This document shows, piece after piece, positions 8,391-18,021 of a stretch of DNA of 64,000 bases. The DNA lies in the NCBI RefSeq assembly GCF_016598775.1, contig NZ_CP066802.1, positions 2,294,001 through 2,358,000 of the forward strand. The letters are read 5' to 3'. The position numbers were made by a program, and so were the translations under genes. The first letter of the stretch is position 1; each line of letters begins with the position of its first letter. The notes beneath the pieces were generated by a model. That model did not search any database and was not told the DNA's origin. It saw nothing but the letters and a program-made list of their open reading frames with translations. Origin of the DNA: Actinomyces weissii (GTDB taxonomy: Bacteria; Actinomycetota; Actinomycetes; Actinomycetales; Actinomycetaceae).

Positions 8391-9401
8391 ATGCCACACC
8401 CCCTCTCCGGCCGGAGCTTCCTCAAGGAGATCGACTTCACCGCCAAGGAGTGGAGCATCCTGCTGAACCTCGCCGCCCAGCTCAAGGCCGACAAGAAGGC
8501 CGGCAGGGAGGTGAAACGGCTGACCGGCAAGAACATCGCCCTGCTGTTCGAGAAGACCTCCACCCGCACCCGCTGCGCCTTCGAGGTCGGCGCCTACGAC
8601 CAGGGCGCCCAGGTCACCTACCTGGACCCCTCCGGCAGCCAGATGGGCCACAAGGAGTCCGTGGCTGACACCGCCCGCGTGCTGGGGCGCATGTTCGACG
8701 GCATCGAGTTCCGCGGCAAGCGCCAGGACCACGTCGAGCAGCTCTCCGAGCTCTCCGGCGTGCCGGTGTGGAACGGCCTGACCGACGAGTGGCACCCCAC
8801 CCAGGCCCTGGCCGACCAGCTCACCATGATCGAGCACTCCGGCAAGGACCTGAAGAACGTGTCCCTGGCCTACCTGGGAGACGCCCGCAACAACGTCGCC
8901 AACTCCCTGCTGGTGGCGGGGGCCCTGATGGGTATGGACGTGCGCCTGGTCGGCCCGGAGGCCCTGCACCCCGCCGAGGACGTCATCGCCCACGCCGAGC
9001 GCCTGGCCCAGGAGTCCGGCGCCAGGATCACCATCACCGACGACGTCGCCGCAGGCGTCAAGGGCGTGGACTTCCTGTACACGGACGTGTGGGTCTCCAT
9101 GGGTGAGCCCAAGGAGGTCTGGGACGAGCGCATCGCCCTGCTCAGGCCCTACCAGGTCAACGGCGAGCTGGTGAGGCTCACCGGCAACCCGCAGGTCAAG
9201 TTCCTGCACTGCCTGCCTGCCTTCCACGACCGCCTCACCACCGTCGGCGAGGACATCTACAGCAAGACCGGCCTGGACGGCCTGGAGGTCACTGACGACG
9301 TCTTCGAGACCGACGTCAACATCGCCTTCGACCAGGCGGAGAACCGTATGCACACCATCAAGGCCGTGATGGTGGCGACCCTGGGCAGCTGGGAGGACTG
9401 A
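8391..9401 (+). CDS. arcB: Ornithine carbamoyltransferase (catabolic context)
   Basis: Encodes 336 residues. It phosphorolyses citrulline to ornithine and carbamoyl phosphate in the deiminase pathway. The carbamoyl-phosphate motif KTSTRTR and the ornithine motif HCLPAFHD are both present, and the sequence GSQMGHKES before the 80s loop is typical. A strong GAAGGAGA site precedes the ATG. It lies 45 bases after arcA and 2 bases before arcC, so it is expected to act catabolically; whether the organism also has a biosynthetic argF elsewhere cannot be seen. The symbol argF would be used by annotators who do not split the two roles. Confidence 0.94.
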   Translation: MPHPLSGRSFLKEIDFTAKEWSILLNLAAQLKADKKAGREVKRLTGKNIALLFEKTSTRTRCAFEVGAYDQGAQVTYLDPSGSQMGHKESVADTARVLGRMFDGIEFRGKRQDHVEQLSELSGVPVWNGLTDEWHPTQALADQLTMIEHSGKDLKNVSLAYLGDARNNVANSLLVAGALMGMDVRLVGPEALHPAEDVIAHAERLAQESGARITITDDVAAGVKGVDFLYTDVWVSMGEPKEVWDERIALLRPYQVNGELVRLTGNPQVKFLHCLPAFHDRLTTVGEDIYSKTGLDGLEVTDDVFETDVNIAFDQAENRMHTIKAVMVATLGSWED

Positions 9402-9403
9402 GC

Positions 9404-10384
9404 ATGCGCGTCGTCGCCGCCCTGGGCGGGAACGCCCTGATGCGCCGGGGGGAGAAGCCCGACGCCCGCACCCAGATCGCCAACGTGGAGGTGGCCGCCC
9501 GGCAGCTGGCCGCTATCGCCGAGAAGCACGAGCTGATCATCACGCACGGCAACGGGCCCCAGGTGGGCACCTTGGCCCTGCAGTCAGCCAATGACGAGCG
9601 CCTCTCCGAGCCCTACCCCCTGGACACCATCGGGGCTGAGACCCAGGGCATGATCGGCTACTGGCTGCTGCAGGCCATGCAGAACGCGCTGCCCGGACGC
9701 CACGTGGCCTCAATGGTGAGCCAGACCCTGGTCCTGGCCGGGGACCCGGCCTTCGCCAACCCCACCAAGTTCGTGGGCGAGGTCTACGAGGAGCAGGAGG
9801 CCCACGCCCTGGCCGCGGAGAAGGGCTGGACCGTCAAGCAGGACGGCAGGCACTGGCGCCGTGTGGTCGGCTCCCCCCGGCCCCAGCGGGTCATCGAGAC
9901 CCGCCTGGCCCGCACCCTGCTCCACGCCGGGGCCGTGGTGATCTGCTCCGGCGGTGGCGGCGTACCGGTGATCCGTAACGCCAAGGGCAAGCTCCAGGGC
10001 GTGGAGGCCGTGGTGGACAAGGACCTGACCGCCGCCGTGCTCGCCGAGCACCTGGAGGCCGACGTCCTGCTGATCCTCACCGACGTCGACGGGGTCTGCA
10101 CGGACTTCGGCACCCCCGCGCAGAAGCGCGTGGACCGGGCCACCCCCGCCTCGCTGCGGGCCATGAACCTGCCCGCCGGGTCCATGGGCCCCAAGGTGGA
10201 GGCCGTGTGCCGCTTCGTCGAGCTCACCGGTGACATGGCGGCGATCGGACGCCTGGAGGACGCCGCCGCCCTCATCGAGGGCACGGCGGGCACCGTGGTA
10301 ACCGCTGGCGGCAACTACGGCGGCCCGGACGACATCCGCCCGCCGCTGCCGGAACCCACTCACGACCGCCTGCGCTCCTCCTGA
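9404..10384 (+). CDS. arcC: Carbamate kinase
   Basis: Encodes 326 residues, starting MRVVAALGGNALMRRGE, the signature of amino-acid kinase-fold carbamate kinases. It transfers phosphate from carbamoyl phosphate to ADP, giving ATP, CO2 and ammonia, the energy-yielding step of the deiminase pathway. Further family motifs are THGNGPQVG, ICSGGGGVPV and LTDVDGV. It begins two bases after the arcB stop, using a GGGAGG site inside the end of arcB. A 120-base gap follows before the amidinotransferase gene on the same strand. Confidence 0.95.
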   Translation: MRVVAALGGNALMRRGEKPDARTQIANVEVAARQLAAIAEKHELIITHGNGPQVGTLALQSANDERLSEPYPLDTIGAETQGMIGYWLLQAMQNALPGRHVASMVSQTLVLAGDPAFANPTKFVGEVYEEQEAHALAAEKGWTVKQDGRHWRRVVGSPRPQRVIETRLARTLLHAGAVVICSGGGGVPVIRNAKGKLQGVEAVVDKDLTAAVLAEHLEADVLLILTDVDGVCTDFGTPAQKRVDRATPASLRAMNLPAGSMGPKVEAVCRFVELTGDMAAIGRLEDAAALIEGTAGTVVTAGGNYGGPDDIRPPLPEPTHDRLRSS

Positions 10385-10504
10385 GCCCGTGCAGTCCGTC
10401 ACCCGTCGCAAAGGGAGGAGCCAACCCAGACCGGAGACCAGCAGCCCCCTCCACCAGAGACCGTGTCAAGACACCAGAGAAACCATCACAAAGGAGTGAA
10501 CAAC

Positions 10505-11632
10505 ATGACGAAGATCGTCAACTCTTGGAACGACTTCGACCCGCTCAAGCACGTGATCGTCGGGCGCGCCGACTTCTCCGTGATCCCTCCGGAGGAGCCC
10601 GCCACCTCGGAGAAGGTGCCGATCGACTCGGAGATGCGCGGCATGTGGGGCCCCCGCCCCACCGCCACAGTCGAGGCCGCCAACGAGCAGCTGGACAACT
10701 ACGCCAAGATCCTTGAGGGCCTGGGCGTCAAGGTTGACCGGCCCACCCCGCTGCAGTGGAACCAGGCCATCACGACGCCCGACTTCCGCACGGAGTCCGG
10801 CTTCACCCAGATGCCTCCCCGTGACATCCTGCTCACCATCGGTGACGAGATCATGGCCTCGGCCAACTCCTTCCGCTGCCGCTACTTCGAGTACCTGGCC
10901 TACTGGCCGCTGATGAACGAGTACTTCGAGAAGGACCCCGAGTTCAAGTGGACCCAGGCCCCGCGCCCCCGCCTGACCGACAAGTCCTACAAGCACAACT
11001 ACTACGACGAGAAGATCTCCCTGGAGGAGCGCCTGGAGCGCACCGCCGCCAAGGACTTCGTCACCACCGAGGTGGAGCCCCTGTGGGACGCCGCCGACGT
11101 CATGCGCGTGGGTAAGGACCTGTTCATCCAGCACGGCCTGACCACCAACCGCAAGGCCATGGAGTGGTTCAAGCGCTACTACCCCGACCTGCGGGTGCAC
11201 GCCGTGAACTTCCCCGGTGACCCCTACCCGATCCACATCGACGCGACCTTCGTGCCGCTGCGGCCCGGGCTGATCATCAACAACCCGCACCGCCGCCTGC
11301 CCGAGGAGCAGCGCAAGATCTTCGAGGCCAACGACTGGCAGATCGTGGACGCGGCCCAGCCGGCCCACGAGACCCCGCCCCCGCTGTGCTACTCCTCCGT
11401 GTGGCTGTCCATGAACTGCCTGGTCATCGACCACAAGACCGTGTGCGTAGAGGCCAGCGAGGTGCACCAGATGGAGCAGATGGACAAGCTGGGCATGAAC
11501 GTCATCCCGGTCCCCTTCCGCGACGCCTACGCCTTCGGTGGCGGCCTGCACTGCGCCACCGCGGACGTCTACCGCGAGGGCACCTGCGAGGACTACTTCC
11601 CCAACCAGGTCGAGGACCCGACCCTCGTCTGA
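10505..11632 (+). CDS. Arginine amidinotransferase, AGAT family
   Basis: Encodes 375 residues from ATG 10505 with an AAGGAG site 8 bases upstream; an upstream in-frame start at 10463 lacks a ribosome site. The family (glycine amidinotransferase, AmtA, scyllo-inosamine-4-phosphate amidinotransferase) moves the amidino group of arginine to an amine, leaving ornithine. Catalytic residues visible by comparison with human AGAT: aspartate 198 in AADVMRVGKDLF, histidine 244 in PIHIDATF, and nucleophilic cysteine 350 in GGGLHCATADV. The match around HIDATF is particularly close to vertebrate AGAT. The acceptor (glycine, lysine or another amine) is unknown. Located in the arginine deiminase operon and followed by a terminator and an EamA transporter, it offers a second route from arginine to ornithine and makes a guanidino product whose fate is not shown by the neighbours. 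Confidence 0.85.
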   Translation: MTKIVNSWNDFDPLKHVIVGRADFSVIPPEEPATSEKVPIDSEMRGMWGPRPTATVEAANEQLDNYAKILEGLGVKVDRPTPLQWNQAITTPDFRTESGFTQMPPRDILLTIGDEIMASANSFRCRYFEYLAYWPLMNEYFEKDPEFKWTQAPRPRLTDKSYKHNYYDEKISLEERLERTAAKDFVTTEVEPLWDAADVMRVGKDLFIQHGLTTNRKAMEWFKRYYPDLRVHAVNFPGDPYPIHIDATFVPLRPGLIINNPHRRLPEEQRKIFEANDWQIVDAAQPAHETPPPLCYSSVWLSMNCLVIDHKTVCVEASEVHQMEQMDKLGMNVIPVPFRDAYAFGGGLHCATADVYREGTCEDYFPNQVEDPTLV

Positions 11633-11645
11633 GCGGGACCGTGCC

Positions 11646-11677
11646 GGGGTGGGGCGGCGTGCCCGCCGCCCCACCCC
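11646..11677 (+). terminator. GC-rich hairpin after the amidinotransferase gene
   Basis: Perfect 14-base arms at 11646-11659 and 11664-11677 around a 4-base loop, 13 bases after the stop. No T-run follows, as is common in GC-rich actinobacteria. It may reduce rather than stop transcription into the transporter gene. Confidence 0.75.
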
Positions 11678-11716
11678 GCCCCCACCCTCACCACCCCCTG
11701 AACGTCAAGGAACAAC

Positions 11717-12757
11717 ATGAACACGAGCCCTGCCGAGACAACGACGTCCGGCGAGTACGTCATGAACAAGAAGCTTGGCGCCCTAGCCATGGTCCTGTCC
11801 GCCACGGGCATGGGCCTGGTGGGCACCCTCTCCCGCGGCGCGACCCTCGGCCTGGCCACGGAGGACAAGTCCGTTATCGGCTCCTTCCTGGCCTTTGGGC
11901 GCATGAGCATGGGACTGATCGGCTTCACGCTGATGCTCTTCATGTTCAAGAAGACCGGGCTGTTCCGGACCACCCGGCTCAGTCCCGCAATCGCCATGGG
12001 AGGTATCAGCATCGGCCTGTCCCTAGGCTTCTACATCTCCTCCACCCTGATGACCTCGATCGCCAACGCGGTCTTCCTTATCTATACCGGCCCGCTTTTC
12101 TGCACCATCCTCGCGCGCATCTTCCGCAAGGAGAAGGTGGACCTCATCAACGGGTTCTTCCTGTTCCTGGTGTTCGTGGGCATGCTGCTCACCATCCAGA
12201 TCATCAACTATGAAAACGGCTCCCTGACCTTCGGCCTGGACCTGTCCACCGCCTCCGCCGAGTACCCCCGCAAGCCCCTGGGAGACCTCTTCGGGCTGCT
12301 ATCCGGCGTGTTCTACGGCATGGCCCTGTTCTTCAACGGGTACCGCAAGGACGTGGACTCCTTCGTCCGCGGCACCTGGAACTTTGCCTGGGCCGTAGCC
12401 GCCACCGCCTGCATGTCCCTGATCCTGCGGCCCTGGCACGGCGTGTCCACCTTCACCGCCACCAACTGGGCGTGGGCCTTCGGCCTGTTCTTCTTCTGCG
12501 GACTGTTCGCACTCGGTTTCCTGGTGGTTGCCGGACGCAACCTGCCTGCCGTGGAGATGTCCACCATCTCCTACTGGGAGTGCGTCGTGGCCATCATCTG
12601 CGGGTTCTTCTTCTTCAAGGAGACCCTGACCCCCATGGGCGCCCTAGGAGGTCTGCTGATTATCGGCGGTGGTTTCGCACCGATCGTCGTCGACGCCGTA
12701 AACCGCCGTCGTGAGGTAGCTGCCGGCACCGGAGCCACCGCTGCCCAGACTCCCTGA
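11717..12757 (+). CDS. EamA/DMT-family transporter
   Basis: Encodes 346 residues with about ten hydrophobic helices in two repeats, the drug/metabolite transporter fold. An AAGGA site precedes ATG 11717; a second in-frame ATG at 11762 is also possible. Members export or import amino acids and other small metabolites. It stands between hairpins at 11646 and 12768, directly after the amidinotransferase, so it may carry arginine, ornithine or the guanidino product. No arcD-type arginine-ornithine antiporter is present in this window, and this protein could fill that role. That assignment is inference from position only; no residue pattern points to a substrate. Confidence 0.82.
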   Translation: MNTSPAETTTSGEYVMNKKLGALAMVLSATGMGLVGTLSRGATLGLATEDKSVIGSFLAFGRMSMGLIGFTLMLFMFKKTGLFRTTRLSPAIAMGGISIGLSLGFYISSTLMTSIANAVFLIYTGPLFCTILARIFRKEKVDLINGFFLFLVFVGMLLTIQIINYENGSLTFGLDLSTASAEYPRKPLGDLFGLLSGVFYGMALFFNGYRKDVDSFVRGTWNFAWAVAATACMSLILRPWHGVSTFTATNWAWAFGLFFFCGLFALGFLVVAGRNLPAVEMSTISYWECVVAIICGFFFFKETLTPMGALGGLLIIGGGFAPIVVDAVNRRREVAAGTGATAAQTP

Positions 12758-12767
12758 TGACAGCCCA

Positions 12768-12817
12768 GGGTGCTGGTCCCGCCCGCAGCCGGTCCCCTGC
12801 GGGCGGGACCAGCACCC
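12768..12817 (+). terminator. Strong intrinsic hairpin after the EamA gene
   Basis: Perfect 21-base arms at 12768-12788 and 12797-12817 with an 8-base loop, starting 11 bases after the stop. It probably ends the deiminase/amidinotransferase/EamA unit and separates it from the MHS transporter. Confidence 0.88.
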
Positions 12818-12885
12818 GGCCCACTGAAAACTATCCGGCACGCGACCGCACCGGAACCGTGCACACCTGACGGGAGCAGACTCAA

Positions 12886-14262
12886 ATGACCACCACCGTC
12901 CGTTCTAAACCTGGCCATACCACCCAGGAGGACCATGAGCACGCCGTGGCTGTACGCCGTGCGGCCGAGGCCTCCTTCATTGGTAACTTCATCGAGTGGT
13001 TCGACTACGCCTCCTACGGCTACCTGGCCGCCGTGATCGGGAACGTATTCTTCCCAGAGCTAACCCCTACCGCCCGGCTGCTGTCCTCATTCGCGGTATT
13101 CGCCACCAGCTTCCTCCTGCGCCCCGTAGGCGCGGTCATCTGGGGGATCCTGGGCGACAAGCGTGGACGCCGCTGGGCCTTGTCGTGGTCCATCATCATC
13201 ATGTCCGGCGCCACCTTCCTGGTAGGGGTGCTGCCCGGGTACGCCCAGCTCGGTATCTGGGCCGCCGTCCTGCTGGTGCTGCTGCGCATGTGCCAGGGCT
13301 TCTCCGCCTCCGGTGAGTACGCCGGGGCCGGGACCTTCCTGGCCGAGTACGCCCCGCCCGGCAGGCGTGGCGTGTACGTGTCCCTGGTGCCCGCCTCCAC
13401 CGCCGCCGGCCTGCTGGTCGGCTCGCTGTTCGCCTCCGGCCTGTACTGGCTGCTGGACGACCAGGCCATGTCTGCCTGGGGCTGGCGCGTGCCCTTCCTG
13501 CTGGCTGGGCCGCTGGGACTGGTCGGACGCTACATCCGGGTCCACCTGGAGGACTCCCCCGTCTACCAGGCCCTGGTGGCCGCCTCCGCCAGCAAGGCGC
13601 AGGCGGAGGGCAATGTACCCGCCAGCCAACGCGGTCAGCACTGGGCTGAGCCCCTGCGCATCCTCCTGCGCGACCACCGCCGGGCCGTGGTGTCCTGCTT
13701 CGGGGTCAGCTGCCTGAACGCCGTCGCCTTCTACATGCTGCTGAGCTATATGCCCACCTACGTGCAGCACGAGCTGGGCTTCTCAGAGACCCGCTCCACC
13801 CTGGCCACCTCCGTGACCCTGGCGGTGTACGTAGGCGCGATCTTCTTCATGGGGCACGTCTCTGACATCTTCGGCAGGCGGCGGGTCCTGACCATCGCCT
13901 GCCTGGCCTTCATCGTCTTGTCCGTGCCCCTGTTCACGCTGATGAACCACAGCTCGCTGCTGGTCATCATCCTGTGCGAGATCGCCTTCGCCCTGGTGCT
14001 GACCGCCAATGACGGCACCCTGGCGTCCTTCCTGGCGGAGAGCTTCCCCACAGAGGTGCGCTACTCCGGATTCGCCCTGTCATTCAACCTGGCCAACACG
14101 ATCCTGGGCGGGACCTGCCCGTTCATCGCTACCTGGCTGACGGCAACCACCGGCTACCGCCTGGCGCCAGCCTTCTACCTGACCGCAGTCGCGGCGCTGG
14201 CCCTGCTGACCCTGCTGGTCTCCCACGTGGACCCGCACCGCGACCTTGAGGCGCACGACTAA
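12886..14262 (+). CDS. MFS transporter, metabolite:H+ symporter (MHS) family
   Basis: Encodes 458 residues with twelve predicted helices. GNFIEWFDYASYGYLA near residue 31 is the MHS-family hallmark (ProP, KgtP, ShiA, citrate carriers), and the loop motifs GDKRGRRW after helix 2 and GHVSDIFGRRRVLT after helix 8 are MFS motif A and its repeat. It should import an organic acid, betaine or amino-acid-like solute with protons. The ATG is preceded by a GGGAG site. Its own promoter is likely, since a strong hairpin lies upstream. A TetR gene follows 35 bases after the stop on the same strand and may regulate it. Substrate cannot be named from sequence. Confidence 0.88.
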   Translation: MTTTVRSKPGHTTQEDHEHAVAVRRAAEASFIGNFIEWFDYASYGYLAAVIGNVFFPELTPTARLLSSFAVFATSFLLRPVGAVIWGILGDKRGRRWALSWSIIIMSGATFLVGVLPGYAQLGIWAAVLLVLLRMCQGFSASGEYAGAGTFLAEYAPPGRRGVYVSLVPASTAAGLLVGSLFASGLYWLLDDQAMSAWGWRVPFLLAGPLGLVGRYIRVHLEDSPVYQALVAASASKAQAEGNVPASQRGQHWAEPLRILLRDHRRAVVSCFGVSCLNAVAFYMLLSYMPTYVQHELGFSETRSTLATSVTLAVYVGAIFFMGHVSDIFGRRRVLTIACLAFIVLSVPLFTLMNHSSLLVIILCEIAFALVLTANDGTLASFLAESFPTEVRYSGFALSFNLANTILGGTCPFIATWLTATTGYRLAPAFYLTAVAALALLTLLVSHVDPHRDLEAHD

Positions 14263-14283
14263 TTCAGCCCTCCTTGGGCTACG

Positions 14284-14289
14284 TACCAT
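14284..14289 (+). promoter_or_regulatory. Possible -10 box for a leaderless tetR transcript
   Basis: TACCAT ends eight bases before ATG 14298, and no ribosome site is visible before that ATG. Confidence 0.4.
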
Positions 14290-14297
14290 TGCTGACC

Positions 14298-14999
14298 ATG
14301 GACAGCGAGACCAGACCGGGTGCCCCGACCTCAAAGGGTGAGGCCCGTCGGCAAGCCATTATCTCTGCCGCCGCCGCTATCATCCACGAGTCGGGGCCCG
14401 CGTCTGTCACGCACCGGGCCGTAGCCAGGAGGGCTGGCTGCTCCCTGTCCGCCACCACCTACTACTTCAAGGGCCTGGACGACCTGCTCTACCAGGCGGG
14501 CATGGCCAATATCCGCAGGTGGGCACGCCGGGCGGAACGGGCCGCGGAGAAGGCTGAGGCCCTGGCGCAGCCGCCGGACCTGGAGGAGTGCATCGAGCTG
14601 ATCCTGGCAGCCACCCTGCCCGCCGAGGGCCCCTACCTGGGGCACTACATCCAGCTGATCTCCGCTGGGGACACCGCCCCCGTGGGCCGCGCCTACCGGG
14701 AGGGCCGCCAGCAGCTCAATGCCGCCGTCAACCGCCTCATCGCCGCGCTAGGCCTCCCGGCGACGGCGGAGGTGGTGATCGCCGCCGTGGACGGCGCCGC
14801 CGTCACCGCCCTCAGTGAGCAGCGGGACGTCAAGGAGACCGCCCGCTCCCTGCTACGGCGTCTGAGCATGTACATCGCCCTGCTGTCCCGGTCGGGCCGC
14901 AGCTCCAAGGACCTGGAGGCCCTGAGCGCTGACCTCGCCCGCCCCACCGTCCACCAGCTGGCGGGCGGCCCGCTGACGCCCCAGCCGCAGCCTGGCTGA
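14298..14999 (+). CDS. TetR-family transcriptional regulator
   Basis: Encodes 233 residues. The N-terminal helix-turn-helix is at about residues 10 to 55, with SVTHRAVARRAGCSLSATTY carrying the turn and recognition helix, followed by a variable ligand-binding domain. No ribosome site is seen; a TACCAT box eight bases upstream suggests a leaderless start at ATG 14298, though a TTG at 14274 would add eight residues. It lies directly downstream of the MHS transporter gene and upstream of a bidirectional terminator. Control of that transporter is the simplest guess but no operator was identified. Confidence 0.85.
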   Translation: MDSETRPGAPTSKGEARRQAIISAAAAIIHESGPASVTHRAVARRAGCSLSATTYYFKGLDDLLYQAGMANIRRWARRAERAAEKAEALAQPPDLEECIELILAATLPAEGPYLGHYIQLISAGDTAPVGRAYREGRQQLNAAVNRLIAALGLPATAEVVIAAVDGAAVTALSEQRDVKETARSLLRRLSMYIALLSRSGRSSKDLEALSADLARPTVHQLAGGPLTPQPQPG

Positions 15000-15072
15000 G
15001 CACGACCTGGCTGCACACCAACCGCCCACCCGCCACGCGGCCCACCGGTCAGGCCGTTCCCGCCACGCAGGC

Positions 15073-15118
15073 AGCAGGTGGCCGCAGGCTCCCGCCCGGC
15101 TGCCTGCGGCTACCTGCT
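15073..15118. terminator. Bidirectional hairpin between tetR and topA
   Basis: 17-base arms at 15073-15089 and 15102-15118 pair with one G-T wobble. It lies between two converging genes and can serve both. Confidence 0.8.
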
Positions 15119-15159
15119 ACCTGGACGGCGGACGCCTGCCTAGCCGTCTTCTTGGCCGT

Positions 15160-18021
15160 CTACTCGGCAGCCGTCTTGCTGGCAGTCTTAGCAGCTGTAC
15201 TAGTGGTCTTGACAGCCGTCTTCTTGGCGGTCGTCTTGCTACCGGTCTTGCTCGCTGCCTTGGTGGTGGTCCGCTTGGTGGTGCTGCGCTTCTTGGCTGG
15301 CCCCTTGGCCCGCTTCTCCGCCAGCAGCTCGTAGGCGCGCTCCGGGGTCACCGTGGCCGGGTCGTCGTCGCGGCGCAGGGTCACGTTCGTCTCCCCGTCC
15401 GTGAAGTACGGGCCGAAGCGCCCGTCCTTGATAACCACCGGGCGGCCTGAGACCGGGTCCGTGCCCAGCTCCCGCAACGGCCCCCGGGCCGCCGCCTGCC
15501 CGCGGCGCCGCTTGGGCTGCGCAAAGATCTCCAGCGCCTGCTCCAGGGTCACCGTGAGCAGCTGCTCCTCGCTCTCCAGGGAGCGCGAGTCCGTGCCCTT
15601 CTTCAGGTAGGGCCCGTAGCGCCCGTTCTGCGCGGTAATGTCCACGCCCTCCGCGTCCTGGCCCACCACCCGCGGCAGGCTGAGCAGGTCCAGGGCCTGC
15701 TCCAGGGTCACGGTGGCCAGGTCCATGCTCTTGAACAAGGAGGCCGTGCGCGGCTTGGGCCCCGCCGCCTTCTTGGTGCTGCGCTTCTTGGGCTGGTCAG
15801 CCTCCTCAGCCTCACCTGGCGGCTCCGGCAGCACCTCGGTTACGTAGGGGCCGTAGCGGCCGTCCTTGGCGATGATGGTGTGCCCTGTGGCCGGGTCCAC
15901 CCCCAGCTCCCGGCCGTCGTCGGCGGCCCGCGCGAACAGCTCCCGCGCCCGCGCCACCGTCAGCTCGTCAGGGGCCACGTCCGCGGGCACGTTAGCGCGC
16001 TTGCCCTCCGTGTCCTCCAGGTAGGGGCCGTAACGCCCCACGCGCAGGGTGATGCCCTCCCCGATCTCCACGGAGTTGACGGCCCGCGCGTCGATCTCCC
16101 CCAGGCCCGCGAGCATCTGCGCCAGGCCCAGGCGTCCGCCCTCCCCGGCATCGCCCACCGGCTCCTGCCCCGACCCGGCGCCCTTGTAGAAGCGGGTCAG
16201 CCAGGCCACCCGGTCCAGCTCACCAGCGGCGATCCGGTCCAGGTCCCGCTCCATAGAGGCCGTGAAGTCGTAGTCCACCAGCTCCGCGAAGTTCTCCTCC
16301 AGCAGGCGGGTGACGGCGAAGGCCAGCCAGGTGGGCACCAGCGCCTGGCCCCGGTGGTCCACGTAGCCCCGGTCGGAGATGGTGGACATGGTGGCGGCGT
16401 AGGTGGAGGGGCGGCCGATCTCCCGCTCCTCCAGGGCCCGCACCAAGGAGGCCTCGGTGTAGCGGGGCGGCGGTGTGGTCTCGTGGCCGGAGGCCTCGGC
16501 CTGCACCGTGTCCAGCTCCTGGCCCGCCACCATCGCGGGCAGGCGCACCTCCCGGTCCGCGCGGGCGCCGCCCTCCGCCGCCTCGTAGCGCTCGGCGTCG
16601 CGGCCCTCCTCGTAGGCGGCCAGGAAGCCCCGGAAGGTGATGACCGTGCCCGAGGCCGTCAGCCCCGCCGTCTTGAAGGTGGCCCCGGCGTCACGCGCCT
16701 CACCCAGGACCCCCGCGATCGGTACCTCCACGTGCACGGTGGCGGTGGAGCCGACGGCGTCGGCCATCTGGGAGGCCACGGTGCGCTTCCAGATCAGCTC
16801 GTAGAGCTTGAACTGGGAGGCGGTCAGGGAGCCCGCCACCTGCGCCGGGGTGCGGAAGTGGTCACCAGCAGGGCGGATCGCCTCGTGGGCCTCCTGGGCA
16901 CCCTTGGACTTGGTGGCGTACACGCGCGGCTTGTCCGGCACGTACTGGGGGCCGTAGAGCTCGGCGACCTGGGCGCGGGCGGCCGCCACCGCCTGCCCGG
17001 ACAGCACCGTGGAGTCGGTACGCATGTAGGTGATGTAGCCGTTCTCGTAAAGGCCCTGGGCCACGCGCATGGTCTCGCGCGGGTTCATGCGCAGCTTGCG
17101 GGAGGCCTCCTGCTGCAAGGTGGAGGTGGTGAAGGGGGCCGCCGGACGCCGCCGGTAGGGCTTCTCGTCCACCTTGGCCACCTGCGCCGTCGCCCGGCTG
17201 AGCGCCGCGGCCACCGCCTTGGCCCCGCCCTCGTGCAGGTGGATCAGCTGGGCCTTGCGGGCGGCGGCACTGAGCTCACCGGCGTCGGTGAAGTCCCGTC
17301 CCGTGGCCACGCGGCGCCCGTCCAGGGTGGCCAGGCGGGCCGTGAAGGTGGCCTCCTGGCGGGCGGCGGCGTCCACCTTGGACAGCACGGTGGTCAGGTC
17401 GGCCACCACTCCCCAGTAGGCGGCGGCGGTGAAGGCCATGCGCTCGCGCTCCCGCTCCACCACCAGGCGGGTGGCCACCGACTGCACGCGCCCGGCGGAC
17501 AGGCCCGCCCGCACCTTGCGCCACAGCACCGGGCTGACCTCGTAGCCCACCAGGCGGTCCAGGATGCGGCGGGTCTCCTGGGCGTCCACCAGGTCCATGT
17601 CGATGTCCCGGGTGGAGGCCAGCGCCCGGGTGACCGCCTCCTTGGTGATCTCCGTGAAGGTCATGCGGCGCACCGGCACCTTGGGCTGGAGGACCTCCTT
17701 GAGGTGCCAGGCGATCGCCTCCCCCTCACGGTCGTCGTCCGTGGCCAGGTAGAGCTCGTCCGCCTCCTTGAGGGCCTTCTTGAGGGCGGTGACCGTCTTC
17801 TTCTTGTCGGGGTTGACCACGTAGTAGGGGGTGAAGCCGTCCTCCACGTCCACCGCGAAGCGCCCGTAAGGGCCCTTCTTCATGGTGGCGGGCAGCTCGG
17901 AGGGCTGGGGCAGGTCCCGGATGTGCCCCACGGAGGCCTCGACGTCGAACTCCGGTCCTAGGTAGCCGGAGATTGAGCGGACCTTGTTGGGGGACTCAAC
18001 GATCACAAGCTTGGTGGTCAT
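15160..18021 (-). CDS. topA: DNA topoisomerase I
   Basis: Encodes 953 residues from ATG 18021, preceded by AGGAAGG. It relaxes negative supercoils by single-strand passage. The Toprim domain opens with LVIVESPNKVRSI and contains TDDDREGEA (metal-binding acidic residues). The active-site tyrosine is residue 332 in GYITYMRTDST. The C-terminal half carries four GR(Y/F)GPY topo-C repeats and ends in a lysine/threonine/alanine-rich tail of about 50 residues. There are no four-cysteine zinc fingers, which is normal for actinobacterial TopA, where the basic tail gives processivity. An in-frame extension upstream to 18123 lacks a ribosome site. Confidence 0.96.
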   Translation of the reverse strand: MTTKLVIVESPNKVRSISGYLGPEFDVEASVGHIRDLPQPSELPATMKKGPYGRFAVDVEDGFTPYYVVNPDKKKTVTALKKALKEADELYLATDDDREGEAIAWHLKEVLQPKVPVRRMTFTEITKEAVTRALASTRDIDMDLVDAQETRRILDRLVGYEVSPVLWRKVRAGLSAGRVQSVATRLVVERERERMAFTAAAYWGVVADLTTVLSKVDAAARQEATFTARLATLDGRRVATGRDFTDAGELSAAARKAQLIHLHEGGAKAVAAALSRATAQVAKVDEKPYRRRPAAPFTTSTLQQEASRKLRMNPRETMRVAQGLYENGYITYMRTDSTVLSGQAVAAARAQVAELYGPQYVPDKPRVYATKSKGAQEAHEAIRPAGDHFRTPAQVAGSLTASQFKLYELIWKRTVASQMADAVGSTATVHVEVPIAGVLGEARDAGATFKTAGLTASGTVITFRGFLAAYEEGRDAERYEAAEGGARADREVRLPAMVAGQELDTVQAEASGHETTPPPRYTEASLVRALEEREIGRPSTYAATMSTISDRGYVDHRGQALVPTWLAFAVTRLLEENFAELVDYDFTASMERDLDRIAAGELDRVAWLTRFYKGAGSGQEPVGDAGEGGRLGLAQMLAGLGEIDARAVNSVEIGEGITLRVGRYGPYLEDTEGKRANVPADVAPDELTVARARELFARAADDGRELGVDPATGHTIIAKDGRYGPYVTEVLPEPPGEAEEADQPKKRSTKKAAGPKPRTASLFKSMDLATVTLEQALDLLSLPRVVGQDAEGVDITAQNGRYGPYLKKGTDSRSLESEEQLLTVTLEQALEIFAQPKRRRGQAAARGPLRELGTDPVSGRPVVIKDGRFGPYFTDGETNVTLRRDDDPATVTPERAYELLAEKRAKGPAKKRSTTKRTTTKAASKTGSKTTAKKTAVKTTSTAAKTASKTAAE

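Noticed and set aside
15880..17961. 693-codon open frame on the plus strand opposite topA
   Set aside because: It mirrors topA in the antisense frame. High third-position GC leaves antisense frames open; its composition (G, V, H, L, Q) is that of an artefact and topA is certain.
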